Shown: positions 48,301 through 61,468, counted from the first letter of the stretch. The stretch is DNA of 64,000 nucleotides from Epiperipatus broadwayi (GCA_028023455.1 JAQFVV010013280.1:1-64000), one strand, 5' to 3'. Made by a program: numbers and translations. The notes: generated by a model from the letters alone, not told the origin.

Positions 48301-48544
48301 TATTCTTATGCTGAATTTACTAATAGTTATACAATTTTAGGTTATAATTATAAACTTGTGTATGGATTAACAACAACTTTGTTTATAATATCCTGTGTAA
48401 GACATGTTTGTTTTGACCTTAATAATTGAAGCATTTAGATGTTAATTATTTTTAAACAAGTTACCAAATATTGGATAGCTTTTATTATTTTCTAATTGAA
48501 AAGGACAAACATCAAGAAAAAATTGCAGTACTCATATATTAATC
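45314..48544. other. AT-rich region without recognised features
   Basis: Only short open frames (up to 70 codons, 46555-46767 plus) with no motifs. No repeats longer than about 20 bases matched other parts of the window by eye. Confidence 0.4.
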
Positions 48545-48735
48545 CTGCAAAGTATTAGACCTGCTATGCCTTTTCACATTTGTATCAATCCACTAATTAC
48601 ATTCTAATCTTGTGATTTGACCCAAAACATGTACACTGGAACTGGTACAGACTTAAATGATAAATTCATCAAAACAGACCATATGTACATGATATTCTTG
48701 CTAGATTTACAAAGTTATCAACAGTCTCAGTACAT
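48545..48735 (-). repeat. Partial copy of the repeat A 5' block
   Basis: On minus, the sequence matches 12600-12790: ATAACTTTGTAAATCT, AATATCATGTAC, ATGGTCTG-TTTGATGAATTTAT, AGTTCCAGTG, TCACAAGATTAGAA and AGCAGGTCTAATA. A short stretch, AAAAAGGTGTAGCAG-TCTAATATGTAA, also occurs in the opposite orientation at 48739-48765 and again at about 50398-50440. Confidence 0.75.
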
Positions 48736-49158
48736 GTGTAAAAAGGTGTAGCAGCTCTAATATGTAACATTAATTGCACCAGATTAAATTTGAAAAAGTA
48801 CATGCAATTTCCAAATGTTGCTTTAAATATGAATATTTATGCCTGTCAAAAAATTATAAAACAATCAATAAATTACAAAATGCTTAAAATGAAAACATAC
48901 ATACCATGTAATATATAACAGGACTTATCATGATAAAACAATCATTTGTCTGATCTACTTTATTTTAAGTTGATCAAATTTTGTTCCAAAATACAGACTT
49001 AAAGTAATTTCTTTTTCAAAATGAAAAATTATTTAATATGTGATTGTGTGATATAACACCCACACAGGATATTCATCAGAAATGTTAATCAGTAAATGTA
49101 TTTTGTTCAAAAAAAAAAAAAAGAAAGAAATTTAGATTACTATACTTTTATTATTTAC

Positions 49159-49985
49159 TTATTGTGGTGGACTAATTTTTTTGATTTTGTCCATTATGTA
49201 AATGAATGCATCATCATCTTTATGCAATCCCCATGATATAAATTCTGCCAAATATGAGTCTAGGTGCTGGAATGCTGTTCTTCAGTGTTATTTATAATGC
49301 CATTTTACTGAACCCCATAGTTTTTCAATGTTCTGGGTGTAAACCCCAGTTTCTGGATTTACAAAATAATATTTGTGGTTAACACAAAACTGGTCTTACT
49401 GGAAACTCATAATGCAGCTGCTTTATAGGCCTTTCAACAGTCTGAATAAATTGTTGATTTATCTTTTACATTTTGTTTGATGGCTTCCACCAGAATTGCC
49501 AGTATTCTCTCATGAATTCTTTTGATGAAATACTCATTGGTCTCACTGCACAAGTGACAAAACATCAACTGTTTCAGAAGAATTCATCTGGCTTGGGTTT
49601 TTTTTGTAAAAAGGCTATTGTCAATTTCAATGACTTTGTTAGGATCTCCAATTTTACATTTTTCTAACTCTATCATCACAGTAGCACAAACTTCATGAAT
49701 ATAGTTACTCCAATCTATTACAGTTTAGTCTGCTAAACCAAGCTTTGTTTTTTTCTATTCTACATATATAAATTTGAATAACCATGTAAATAAATTGAAT
49801 CATCATCAAAAATGGAATTCTGGAATTCTCCAACCACATTCTCTTATGAAGGTCTGTTTTATTATTATATCCTTGAACATTATAATGTCATTGCTTGTCC
49901 AAAGTTTGGATATAAAGTCATAGTATATCCATTCAGACATACTTTTTCAGTTGACATGATTCCTTTCTCATGAAAATACTCGACT
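49159..49985 (-). pseudogene. Merlin (IS1016-type) transposase fossil
   Basis: In shifting frames the minus strand shows TVIDWSNYIHEVC (about 49735-49690) and KIGDPNKVIEIDNSLF with the first acidic residue of the DDE triad (about 49660-49610). It continues with EYFIKRIHERILAILVE (about 49540-49490), NHKYYFVNPETGVYTQNIEKLWGS (about 49380-49310) and LDSYLAEFISWGL followed by a stop at 49159. These are the characteristic blocks of Merlin transposases, including the Glu of NIE. The middle SD-x-W segment with the second Asp is not recognisable. The HTH-like N-terminus is blurred. Cut-and-paste transposition by the ancestor is inferred from the family. Confidence 0.82.
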
Positions 49986-52900
49986 GCTTTGATATCAGTA
50001 GTGGATAAACTCCAAATGTTCATCATTTTGTCCTGTTTAAAAATTTATTTTAGTATTAATCAGAAAATGGAAATGTAAATCAAAATGAAAATTACATGCA
50101 TTCACTCATTTAAAATCAAAAACAGTATAATAGAAAATTTAAAAAATGCAATGACAAAAATTATGAAAGTTTAAATGTAGGAAATCCAAAAAATGCAATT
50201 GATGGCAATCTAAAATAAAACACTTTAAAATGCAATTGACAGCACTGAAGTAAAAACCCTTTGGGAAGAATTTGTTTGAACAAAATCTGGATAATAAATA
50301 AAAGTGTAAATTTATCATGCAACACATTACTGGACAAGATTCGATGAGATTGCAGGGTTTATTTAATGGGATTGCAAGTTTAGAAATTTATCATGACTGT
50401 GAAAAGGCATAAAGGACTCCTGCATTGCAGGTCTAATATGTAAGTACCAAAAATACCAACCACAAATAATTGTGATAAAAAAGTGTCATAAAAATCTTGA
50501 AATATTGAATAGAATTGTGAAATTATAGATAACTCAATATCATGATAATTTCTTAGATTATTTAACAAATCTTGTTACCAATTAACATTTTTATTAATAC
50601 TATATAATAATGATTATAAAAAAAAATGAATCATTACCTTATTTGTCACCCAACAATGTTCCTATGACTCTATTAATACTGGGATCTGAAAAGACATACA
50701 TTTATTATTATTTCATATAAGAACAAAAATTAATTTATTTTTTGGCTGATAAATAAATAAAAATAAATCAATGATATAACATAATATAAAATATTTTTAT
50801 ATAACAGAAATAATATCTAAAATAATAATCATATTCAAAATAGTTTTTTTCAGCAGAAATTAACTTTTGCTTTTTTCAATGTGCTTTAACTTATTTACAA
50901 TTATGATTTGCATTGAACACAGAACAACATCTATCTTTTTTAGAAAATTAACTATAACCTATTAAAACAATACAATATTTTTAAGACATATACACACAAA
51001 AAATTTGATAATTCTTAATATTTTCTAAACATTAGAAAACAGAGATAAATTAAGAGATAAGACAAAAGTTTGTATTGTACCCTTTACCATCACCACAACT
51101 GCTCTGAACATGTTTTTTATGTAAGGATCTATAAAAAAAAAATTGTAATTGTAAATTTTCAATAAATATTAACTATAAACAAAAATGTAATGTATGTTTA
51201 TCGTGTTTCACATATGCTGGATAAAATTTTAAAACATAACACAAGTTTTACTTTAAAAACCATAATAATTTACTTTCGTAAGATATTTTAAAAATAGGAA
51301 ATAACAAATTACAGGGACATCAATTTATAAATACCACTACAGTTTTAATATATATGTATATATAAAGACAGAAACAGATGAAAATTTAATTTTAAATTAA
51401 ATCTAAAAATGAATAGATAATGCATCTGTTATTTGTAATCTTATATAGGTTATTATATAGACAATGGGAAGTACATAGTAGTTTAAGAGCTTAATTGTAG
51501 AGGTCTTACATTTATACTAATACAATGTTAAATATAATTTAGGATTTGACCAAAAATATATTTATTTCCATTCATGTCAGTTTATATGAGTTTATAAAAT
51601 AATTAACTACAGTATGTTGTGCCTTTTTATTATGAAAAATAAACATGTCCTGTAGTATGATACATATTGAAACATTTAAGACAGTATCATTAGAAAAAAC
51701 GTTAATATTTTGTTTTATGCAATCAATGTAGCCATATTATACATGTCTATAAAGAAGTCTCTGTGAAGATCTTATTATGGCTTGAGCAATGAAAGCAGAT
51801 TACTAACAATTTTTCTGTATTGTTAACTTCATTTGATGTATGGTGTTTTATGGAATCTGAAGCTATGAGGTTTAAATTTGCATAGGCAAGATGGCAACTA
51901 CATGTTTTAAGCAGGTGTATAAATGTAAAAAATATATTTGCTGTATTCACAGTAAATTTTAAGTTTTCTAATAAAGTAAATAATAAAATCATTCTTATAT
52001 TAAATACTCAGCTAGGTACTATAAAACAGATATACTTAATAGAATAATCAAATGCCATTTAAAATAGTGTAATTAAAATTAGAGGGATAAATAATTAAAT
52101 TAATATATAATAAAAACATTCTAAGAATTCAACACCATTTTGGAATTATCAACCACTGATTTAAAAACAAAACATCTTGGGAAATTAATAGATTTTTTGA
52201 AGTAAACAAAAATAGAAAATATTGAAACATTAGCAAATAATATATTTTTATAAAAATAATTGTCTTCTGGGTTTTATATAAAATAGTTTCTTAATATATA
52301 GATCAAAGAGATTCATCATTCCTGACTCACTCAATATAATGATTACAAGAACAGGAGTAGAAGAGGAAAAATAAAGAATGACCGTTACAATGAATGAAGA
52401 AGCAGACTTAAAATCAATATTTCTTACTGTTATTATTATTTTTACAATGTTATTATGAAAATTTTCTAATACGTCAGTCGTATTCAAAACGTAAAATATA
52501 CATCTTAAAAGAAGTTGGAATTTACAGTTATTTTCAGCATTTTTATGTTCTAAAACTGGCTGATGGTTTTCAATGAAATCAAATAGCCAATAAAGTAAAT
52601 AATAAATTGATGTTTTCTTTTATGTATCCTTTATATAAATAAAGTTATACCCCCATTGGTGTTATTACACACACACATACATATATATATATGACATTAA
52701 AAATCAATATCAAGAAATGAGTAATATATTTTATAGCAATGATATCTCCTGGTACCATATATAATATTTCTTAAAATCTAGCAGCATTTATAATTAAAAC
52801 ACTAAACAGACATCAATGAAACACTTTTGCCTGCAACTCGTGATTATTTATGGGAAATAATTTACAATAAATATGAAAAACCAAAGCTATTTAACTTATA

Positions 52901-53549
52901 TATTGTAACCATATATTTAAACTCCTAAGGATTAAATATAATTTATAATAATAATTTTAAAATGTTTCTTCCTTTAATAAAACTAAGCTTATTTTCAGTT
53001 AACTTTGTTCTAATTATGTTATATAGGTGTGAGTTAAATATTTCAGTTATCAATAATACAGATTATTAAATATGCTTCTTAATAATCATTTTAAAAATAT
53101 ATTATTTAGATTGTTGGTAGATGTATAGAATTTCCATTTAAGAGTCTACACTAAAGTAAATATGACCTTAGGATCTACTGTTTGAAGTAGTTATATTAAA
53201 TAAAATTATGTAAATGTTTGTCACTTATGGTTTATTAAGTATATTAACGTTTTATTTTTATTTGACGGTAAATTCCTTTCAAAATAATATTTAAAATAAT
53301 ATTTAATAACATGTTGATTATTTAAATAGTCCTTGAGTGAAAATAGAGTTCTGGATTTGATAAATTTGTGAACTAATTTCATCATTTTATTCAATTATTA
53401 TTATTTAAAAGTAGCTTATTATTTCATAAAATACATATTGGAACAATATACATATATGCTGTTACATCACTTTCTAATAAAGTAGAAAAGATCTATAAAT
53501 AAAATTACCCTCAAATAGAAATATTTAAAAATTAATAATTGTTATAAAT
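49986..53549. other. AT-rich region without recognised genes
   Basis: Open frames reach at most 81 codons (51992-51747 minus) and are low-complexity. A partial AGGCAT...GCAGGTCTAATATGTAAGTACC motif at 50398-50445 links to the repeat A family. TGTAGAGGTCTTACATTTA at 51495-51515 recalls the MITE arms at 13.9 kb. Confidence 0.4.
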
Positions 53550-53991
53550 TAATATATATATATATAATGCACAGATGCCAAATTAAATTATATAATTATT
53601 TAAAGTTAAAAATCTAAAACAAGATTGATTTTAATATAAAAGAATAAAAAGAACGCTGTTAATTAGTTAAAGTTAAAAGTTATTTTTGATCTTGGAATGG
53701 AAATGATTTTCTACAATGACATAATAGCAAACAGGCTTTTGGGCATAAAATCAGATAAAAGATTAATTAAAAAACTAGTGATGAAATTTTGAGTTCCCAT
53801 TCTAAAGCAAGCTGGTCAATCAACACACAGTCCACAGGAAAAATCATCATTGCCAATATGAACAGGACCAAGCCAGGCAAGATCAATCCTGAAATTTCAT
53901 AAGACTTCAAAATGATATAAAAAGAAAACTTTTAAATGAAGTTTTAGATTTGGAATTGCTCTTGCTGATTGTATGTTTACTTAAACATAGT

Positions 53992-54249
53992 TCATACATG
54001 TATTGCAGATCTCCAAAATGTAGAGGTCATGTAATAAATTATGTTTCCCATATTTGGATCAGCTGAGGTGACCTCCATAGTGATGGTTCCTGGAAAGTGG
54101 TAAACAACAGACTTGTCTCCACCTAACATATGAAATGGAAGAAACATTGGATTGTGTGACACATCAAGGACCACAAAGATAGACTTCAATAAACCTCCAG
54201 CATTGGAAAGTATGAACTTTTCCTTATGAACATTAATTATATAATGCAA
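53992..54249 (-). CDS. 85-codon ORF with coding-like composition, unknown
   Basis: The frame encodes a mixed, non-repetitive sequence (for example VVLDVSHNPMFLPFHM and YHFPGTITMEVTSADPNMGN) in DNA noticeably richer in G+C than its flanks. It lies antisense to element N copy 3, where copies 1 and 2 have only a short homologous stretch, so it may be a captured or inserted fragment. I do not recognise the protein. There is no clear signal peptide or membrane segment. It could be part of a host exon, a transposon remnant or chance. Confidence 0.25.
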   Translation of the reverse strand: MHYIINVHKEKFILSNAGGLLKSIFVVLDVSHNPMFLPFHMLGGDKSVVYHFPGTITMEVTSADPNMGNIIYYMTSTFWRSAIHV

Positions 54250-54649
54250 ACTTTTTCAAGTATTAATTTTAAGCATCATTTAACTTTTAAAAGAAACCTC
54301 TATCTCTTATCTGACTAAAATTTTAAATTATTTATTATATTTTTTGTATATATGTTTGATATCATTACTATTTTCATAAACTTCTTTTAATAATTTAAAA
54401 TAGGCATAAATGACTGCATAAATTCATAAGATTATGTTAGTTTAAGGTGTGTGGGTAGATGTATTGGATACTTGTTGTCTTGTGCCACATTAACATACTG
54501 GGTATAATACCCACCTAAATGCATGACCCAAAATGCTAGCTATCACATTGTCAATAGTCAGAGATGTATTTCCTATGCCATTGATTTTTTTACACTCTAG
54601 TTGGGACAGTAAGCCAGCAAAGATGGCTATCCCTATTTCCAGAGCATCT

Positions 54650-55250
54650 TATATATATATCAAAATATTAATATATAACAAACTAACCAAAGGAAATACA
54701 TATAAAAACAAAAAAATAAAGACTTATAAATCCAATAAATAATATAATATAATATAATATCTGTGTTTAATTGGTTTATAGATAAATAATTAGTTATAAA
54801 TTATTGTACTTTGCACTAACTATATTTTTTAAAATGTATAAGTATTTTAGTTTTTAATGAATATTAATGTGAGCACAGTTATTTTTTGTGTGTGAGCATA
54901 GTTTAATTTTTCTATGTATGCACATATGTATATTTTAATTTTTAATTTTGGATTTTTTATTTTTATATTTATTTTAATTTAAATAGAATTTAAGCTTGAT
55001 TAGGAGGGAATGTAGTTTTTTTTTTGTTTGAATTTTGTCATTGATTGGGTAGATATTCTGTGTTAGATTTTGTGACCAATCAGGGGGGTTTTGTTAAATT
55101 TTTAATCTTTTACCAAATCTGTAATTTTTGATTATTGCCATTTTACTGTGTATTTTTTTTCTTTCTGATGAAAACCAGTCCTCTGGTTGAAATATTATAT
55201 TATTTATTGGATTTATAAGTCTTTATTTTTTTGTTTATATATATATATAT
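54650..55250. mobile_element. Inverted-repeat element bounded by (TA)n
   Basis: 54706-54752 is complementary to 55190-55236 (AAATAAAGACTTATAAATCC and its complement). Both arms are bordered outside by (TA)n runs (54650-54660 and 55237-55250). The centre is T-rich on plus, with a GACCAATCAGGGGGG stretch, and no coding potential. It sits inside element N copy 3. The (TA)n borders resemble those of element N. Confidence 0.7.
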
Positions 55251-55740
55251 TTCAAATGATTTCATTTTGTATTACCAATTGGGCAGTGAATCATTCCTGT
55301 CTGTTGTTGAAATTTATTAATGACCATGGAAAATATGCTTATTTCTTCCCACCATGATTCATTATTTTCTAATGCTATCCTGCAATAGATGTAAATTCTT
55401 GTCTTCAAGATTGTGTTATACTAACAGTCTTATTTTGCATGGGTCACATCAGTGTATCACTAAGCTAGCCTTGGTTTAAATGTGAGATTTCAGCCTAAGG
55501 TTAAAAGGGATTGGGTTAGTTATATGCATATTCTATGTAGTGTATTTATGCTTAGTAAAATATTAAAATTGTATTAAATCTATTAAATGCATCCATCTGT
55601 ACACATACATAAATTAAATATATTTAATTGTTAATTCTGTTTTCAGAAATTTTTCTTTTTAATGTGTGTGTGCATTATAATAAAAATGTTTTGTTTAATT
55701 AATTTTGGCAGTAATTTATTTATATATATTCTCATTAATA

Positions 55741-57044
55741 ATATTTTTTAAATCAAGAATTAGAAAGGACTATCTCATTGAATTATATTAACAAGGCAAC
55801 AAGAGTAAACAATCTCAGGGGTTTAAAACTAAACTCTTGTGCAAGATAAAAGTTTAACTTGCCTAATAAATGATTGCTTGGACTAATAAACAAGTGAGTG
55901 ATATTTTGGCCGAACATAAGACAACTGCTTTATGTTCAATCATAGCATAATAATTAAAAAAAAATTAATTTAAAGATTTGATTAGTTAATCTAAATTTAA
56001 ACCAATTATGGCCTATTACCCAAGATATCACTCGAGCTGGGAAAAGGACAAGGGTACTTTCTATGCCTTTTCACATACTCACAGACAACCTACTAATGAC
56101 ATTAAATGCTGATGGATTTAAAATTTTAAAATATACAAGATAATGTAAGAAAATGTGCAGATTTAAAACATAGTAAATACTCTTCTGAATCACTAATATT
56201 TTTCATTTCACATTGCATAATTTTCAGTCTGAGGAGAGATAATAATAAATTAAAAAACAATTATAAAATAAACATTCTATTAAGAATCTGTAATTATGTG
56301 ATTATTTGTTACTGTGATTCAATCTGAGAATCACAAAGATTATCATGGCTTTATATAATTTAAACGAGTATAAAAATATATTTTGGATACTTTATGAAAT
56401 TTTGGTGAACCTTTGGAACTCAAGACAATATTTCATATAAAAGAAAGACAAACAGAAACTAAACATTTTAAATAATAATAAATTTGGTTTATTAATAACA
56501 ATAAAGAATAAATATTTAAAAAAAATTATTGGAACAAACATTGCCAAAATAGCGCTGTTATCTTTTAAACATTTTGAATAACAATCATTGTTTTGACTTT
56601 CAGAATTTGCAACAATTATTTGACTAAAGCTTCTGATTATTCCTCTTTGACTCTTTTTTTTAAACTGTTTATTTTACTAAACACACAAAAAATAAAATAA
56701 ATAAATACAAGAATAAACAGAGGCTATTTGATGTTTAATTCTCTCCAAATAATAGCCGTAAATAATTAAAGATTCTAAATCTCTTTACTTTAATTATAAT
56801 GGTATGAGCTTAACAAACATAACCTTAAGTTTAATTGACACACTTCATAATACTGTGGTGTTCTTTAACAACCAGAATAATACACTAATAAGTTTATATT
56901 GTATACCATGAGCTAAGCAAAAGCTAAGCTGGGACTAGCATGTACAGCGTATATTTTATAATTATCATTATTTACACTGACACTATTAAGATTACAGCTA
57001 GTGATGCATTTAAGTAAATCTACGCTAATTTTAAATTAAATTAG
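55741..57044. other. AT-rich region without recognised features
   Basis: No frame above 60 codons. A CTATGCCTTTTCACA...CTACTAATGACATT stretch at about 56059-56105 resembles part of the repeat at 48545-48735. Nothing else was identified. Confidence 0.35.
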
Positions 57045-57650
57045 ATGCATGAGCCACTCATCAGAGGTCATTTATACATATATTTCAATAAACTCTGTAC
57101 ACATAAAATTATTAAACCAGATGTTGTAAAATTGGAATTCAAAAGACTTACAATTCCAGTGGCAAAAACTATGAATGAACATATTAAACTTATTATGTGT
57201 GAATTGCCACTTATAACCATATGCATTATCTACATACTTAAAAATAAATATAAATTATTGTTCGTTGGTTTGTGGATGATGAAACTATCATAACAGCACA
57301 ATTCAGACATTGATATACTATTAAGCCTTAAAAATAGCTAAATACAACCTGAAAAAACAAAGTTCCTCAAACAAACATATCTTGTCATTACCTATCTAAA
57401 ACAAATGCAACATCACCTACTGTGGTGGAAATAACATTAATACATCATGAGTAATAGGCCAAAATAATTACATATATGCTCTGCTGAGCTGAACACCTTC
57501 CTAAGAATATGGTGGCTCCCAAAAATACCTATTTTTGAGGCAGAAAAATGGATGCCTGGACCTTGTCTCAGTGCACCAGGAACAGAAAAGACACACCAGG
57601 AAAGTATGATCCTTTCCATGGGATCTAAACACTTTCAAAACATGTGATTA
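57045..57650 (+). pseudogene. Possible reverse-transcriptase remnant (FVDD box)
   Basis: In one plus frame at about 57258-57300 the sequence reads VRWFVDDETIITAQ, which resembles the catalytic Y/F-V-D-D box of Penelope-like or other RTs. The 82-codon frame 57045-57293 overlaps it in another frame. The following 57470-57650 segment is G+C-richer but gives no second RT block. With a single motif this is weak and could be chance. Confidence 0.25.
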
Positions 57651-57849
57651 CAATCACTAAAATACAATATCTAATATATAATAATTCTTACTGGGAATGA
57701 ACACCATCACCTCATGGAAAAGCAATAAAATAAGGATGGAGGACCTTGTCTACACCATCAGGCATAATAATAATCACCAAAGCCTTGCTTTATGAGGCTA
57801 ACAAATACTTAACTAATAACAAAATATAAACATTACTTTAACTGACTAA

Positions 57850-57957
57850 TAAAAATGCAATAGTAGAGACCTCTACAGGTCTTAAACCACAAGCTTACTC
57901 TTTGGAAGAAAAGAGCTTGTGGTTTAAGACCTGTAGAGGTCCCTACTATCACATTTT
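57850..57957. repeat. Near-perfect foldback, about 47-bp arms
   Basis: 57850-57895 pairs with 57913-57957, leaving a 17-base loop; I count three or four mismatches. The arms contain GAGACCTCTACAGGTCTTAA, itself partly palindromic. GAGACCTCTACA is shared with the MITE arms at 13.9 and 14.2 kb. Nothing is encoded. Confidence 0.88.
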
Positions 57958-60900
57958 TATACACATGTGCTTGAGGCTACAGCCTTAATGAATATTACTT
58001 TCATAATCAATGTGCATTTAAATAAATTTATAATTTAACTGACTAAGTCATCAATAAGAATTTAATAAATACAATGCTTATACTCAATGTCAGAACCAAC
58101 AATGCAAATTATGTCAACTGACTATATAAGAATTACTTAAAAATTAAATGCATAAAAAATTTCTAGGCAAAGGTACACTGCATACATAATAAAATATTAA
58201 ACATAAAATATGGTGGCTAGTGGACATTTAAAAGACCACAAATTAAGAGTGAGAAAATTAATTCTCAATGCGTATATAAAAATATTTGCAGTTAATTATT
58301 AATGTAGCATTTATAAAACAAATGAATGGAAAAACCCTCTGATAAGCCTCTTTGGCTGATTTACATAAAACCAAAAGAAATATCACACATTTAAATTAGT
58401 TAAGAGTGAGATATTAACATCTCCAGGGATAAAAATTATTAAAATATACATTAACTTGTGAAACATCTATCAAATATAATAATACTAATATTACCTGAGA
58501 ATGGTATAATGTCTAATCATTCTAATAAACCCATTAAAACTAAGATTATATAAATTAAATTACCTGGCATATTTATACCAACAGTATTACTCATATTTAT
58601 AAAGTAAATATTGCATAAATATTTTTTCATTTTTTTTAAACCAATAAAACAAAATAAAAATATAATAACTTTAGTTCATAGTTTTAGCTTTCTCTGTATT
58701 GGCTTTTCTTAAATACATGTATATTATTTATTAAATACTATTTATATGATGGCACAAAGCTTCTGGTTCAAACATTTAATTTAAATATGACAAAGATTTC
58801 CAAACAAAACAAATTTAATAGTTCTTTAAAGTTAATGTAATTCTTCCTTTAAAGATATTTTTAGTTCACATAAACAATATAATAAAACATGAAACTAATA
58901 CTAATTAAAATAATAAGCCAGTGATAAATGGTAGGTAAAACAAATGATTCAGCTGATAATATCAATATGGGATCCCAGATTTATTTAGACAATAATACAG
59001 CTTCAATTTCATTCCATTCTTTTTCCTTATTCTTTTTTTTAAAGAACACATTTTGAAGCAGTTTTTTTTAACAAATTTACTGGCATACAATATTTTAAGA
59101 TGCTTCTAAATAATTTCTCTGTTCTCTTTTTAAAATGAGAGTGGAAGCATTTTACATGTAGAAAATTCAATCTGTTCAATGACTTAGAATAAACTATCAC
59201 AATTTTACATATAGTTATAAGCAAATATTTTTCAATTCATTATAGCTTAAGAGATAGGGTCATGTGATCTATGAATTGATCTATGACTTTTATTTTGACC
59301 ATTATAACTATACTTTAACATTTAACAGATAAAAGTTCATCCTTAAATAATTGCAGTGCAAAACATTTTGTATAAAAATATTTTAGAAACAGGTAATCAA
59401 CATAATAAATAATATCTTTAAGTTAATGCCAGGCATACTTAATATAATATTGGAACTTGGAATTAGCTATAAACAAAATTATAACAAAGATATTGAAGCT
59501 TTTAAAATCTATAATTAAGTAACTACACAAGTTTTTAAGTTTTCCTCATTTAAATTTTATTTATTTAAAGAATAACTGAGTTAATTTAGACTATAAAGTT
59601 TGGTGCAGTAACATCATTTAGCCATTAATGTAATAACTGCTTATATTGTAAATTCATTTCACCAAAAATATAATTTAAGTGGTTAGTAAAGAAGATAGCA
59701 CAAATAAAAATTCCTTTAAACATTTTTATGATAACTTTTAAAAGTTAACTGAAAGTCAATGACAAGAAATGGGCTATCTATTCCTTTTAGCAGTCATTCA
59801 TTATAGTCTTGAAATAATTAAATATATAATTTACAATACTTTTGTTAGAAAATAATAAACTTTAAAAATAATTACAACTTGTTTTGGAAAAGAAGGATTT
59901 CAGGAAACTTCAGGATTCAGCTCTTCAACAACACACAACAACAACACACTTAAAATACAATAAAACTTATTTTATACCAATATTCTTTCTATCTCCTCTC
60001 AAACTTTCATGTCAATTTTTTTTAAAACCAATTTTTTTTTACTGTATTTTTTTTAAATCAGCTGGAAAACTGAATGATTGTTAAATGATGTCAGTTTGAT
60101 CTAAATGTTTGAAAATCACATGATTTAATGATCTTAAATTAAAAGTTAATAATTAGTTTTTATATAATCTTAATAAAAAATTATATCACATAAAATAAAA
60201 ATAGAAATACTAATATAAAATTAAAACCAATTTTATTTATCAATAGACTTTTTAAATATTTAATTATAATGATTTTTTTCATTCATTTGTTTTCTTTTAA
60301 ATTAATATTATAGCTAATTATCTATTTACTTTCTTCATATATCTCCATGCATACACACACACTCATACAGGGATGACCCTAACTTGACCTCCATTAATTA
60401 ATTATAACTTTTTAATGACTACAAATAAAAAATATTGAAGAATATTATATTAGAAATAACTTTTAACAAATTAATGCTAATTTACATTAAAGATTAAATT
60501 ATTATTTGACTACCTTAAGAAAACTAAAGATTAGTTTTAAATCAATTTTACATTATATAATTATCTGTTTTAAAAAAGAAAGATAAAAAATAAAGAATAA
60601 ATTAGTTAGTTAATGAATAGGATGTAATAATAGTGGGTAATGTTGTGATATTTAGTAAATTTTATATAATTATGTATGCAAAGTAAGTAACATATTTGTA
60701 ATTAGTTTTGTTGGAGAGGTAAGATAGCATTTTCCTCAAAATAAATATTTAAGTTAGTATTTAAAATAATAATAGGTAATATTAAATATGTCCTAAAATA
60801 ACTTTTGTTTTATTTATTTCTAGTACCAATTCTAATAACTATTAAATAATGATTTAAATTGGCTTTTATATTATTTAGGTTAAGTTAGTGAACATGCCCC

Positions 60901-61029
60901 AATAGTTATTTGCATTGGTATTAGATTTGATGTGTCTGATTGTATATCTCTGGATCATTATTCATCCTTGATTTTATTGTAACCCCAATGAGCCAAGTCC
61001 CTAGGAGTCTCTAATAGATTAGAGTAGTT
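57958..61029. other. AT-rich region without recognised genes
   Basis: Short low-complexity frames only (66 codons at 59884-60084 plus). No transposase, RT or RNA gene was recognised on either strand. A slightly G+C-richer patch at 60890-61020 has no coding signal. Confidence 0.4.
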
Positions 61030-61468
61030 AATTTATCATTATCCTCATCATTTTATTCTTTAATCTTCATTTTATCATCATCTTCCTCATTTCCATTTCA
61101 TCCTTTCATCTTTTTTTCTTGTCTCTGATAGTTTTCATTATCTTTCATCTCTTCTTTAATGTATCTTCATTTTATCATCATATCTCTAATAGTTTTCATC
61201 TCATTATTCATCATTCTCATCATTTTATCTTTTCTTCTCATTTCTCTTTCATTATTTTTCTCATCATCCATCTCTTTTTACACATCATCATCATCATCAT
61301 ATTTCATATCTCTTTTCCATTTCTTCCATTCTCATCTCATTTTTTATTATCTTTGTCACCTTCCTTTCCATCATCTTCATCATCATTTCTTTTTTTTTCA
61401 TTTACTCATTTCTTCATTTTTCATCATCACTTCACCTATCCCTCATCTCTTTATCTATTTAAAGGTTA
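61030..61468 (+). repeat. Strand-asymmetric TCAT-rich low-complexity tract
   Basis: About 430 bases consist almost only of T, C and A on plus, built from TCAT, TTCATC and CATCTC words. Two overlapping long plus frames (61119-61469, 61159-61575) are translations of this repeat (Ser/Phe/His/Ile) and are not taken as genes. Stops occur in the minus frames too. Confidence 0.8.

Larger units (their letters stand above)
53550..55740 (+). mobile_element. Element N, copy 3 (diverged, interrupted)
   Basis: Starts in (TA)n followed by GCACAGATGCC, matching copy 1 from about 35098. It keeps TGGAAATGATT, the TATAAAAA box (53916), TCTTATCTGAC (about 54306) and a GGCATAAATGACTGCATA block. It resumes with CAGCCTAAGGTTAAA (about 55492), TATGTAGT-TATT-ATACTTA and a final TTTTGGCAGT. 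The termini are shortened: the left 100 bp and the 3' structured module are missing. An inverted-repeat element (about 54650-55250) interrupts it. Divergence from copies 1 and 2 is clearly higher than between those two. Confidence 0.65.

Noticed and set aside
55165-55192. Hammerhead-ribozyme-like core: CTGATGA, a six-pair stem with TCCT loop, then GAAA
   Set aside because: The core words and stem II fit, but the sequence before CTGATGA cannot pair with anything after a plausible cleavage site, so stem I is absent, and stem III would have only three weak pairs. A structure search with Infernal would decide.
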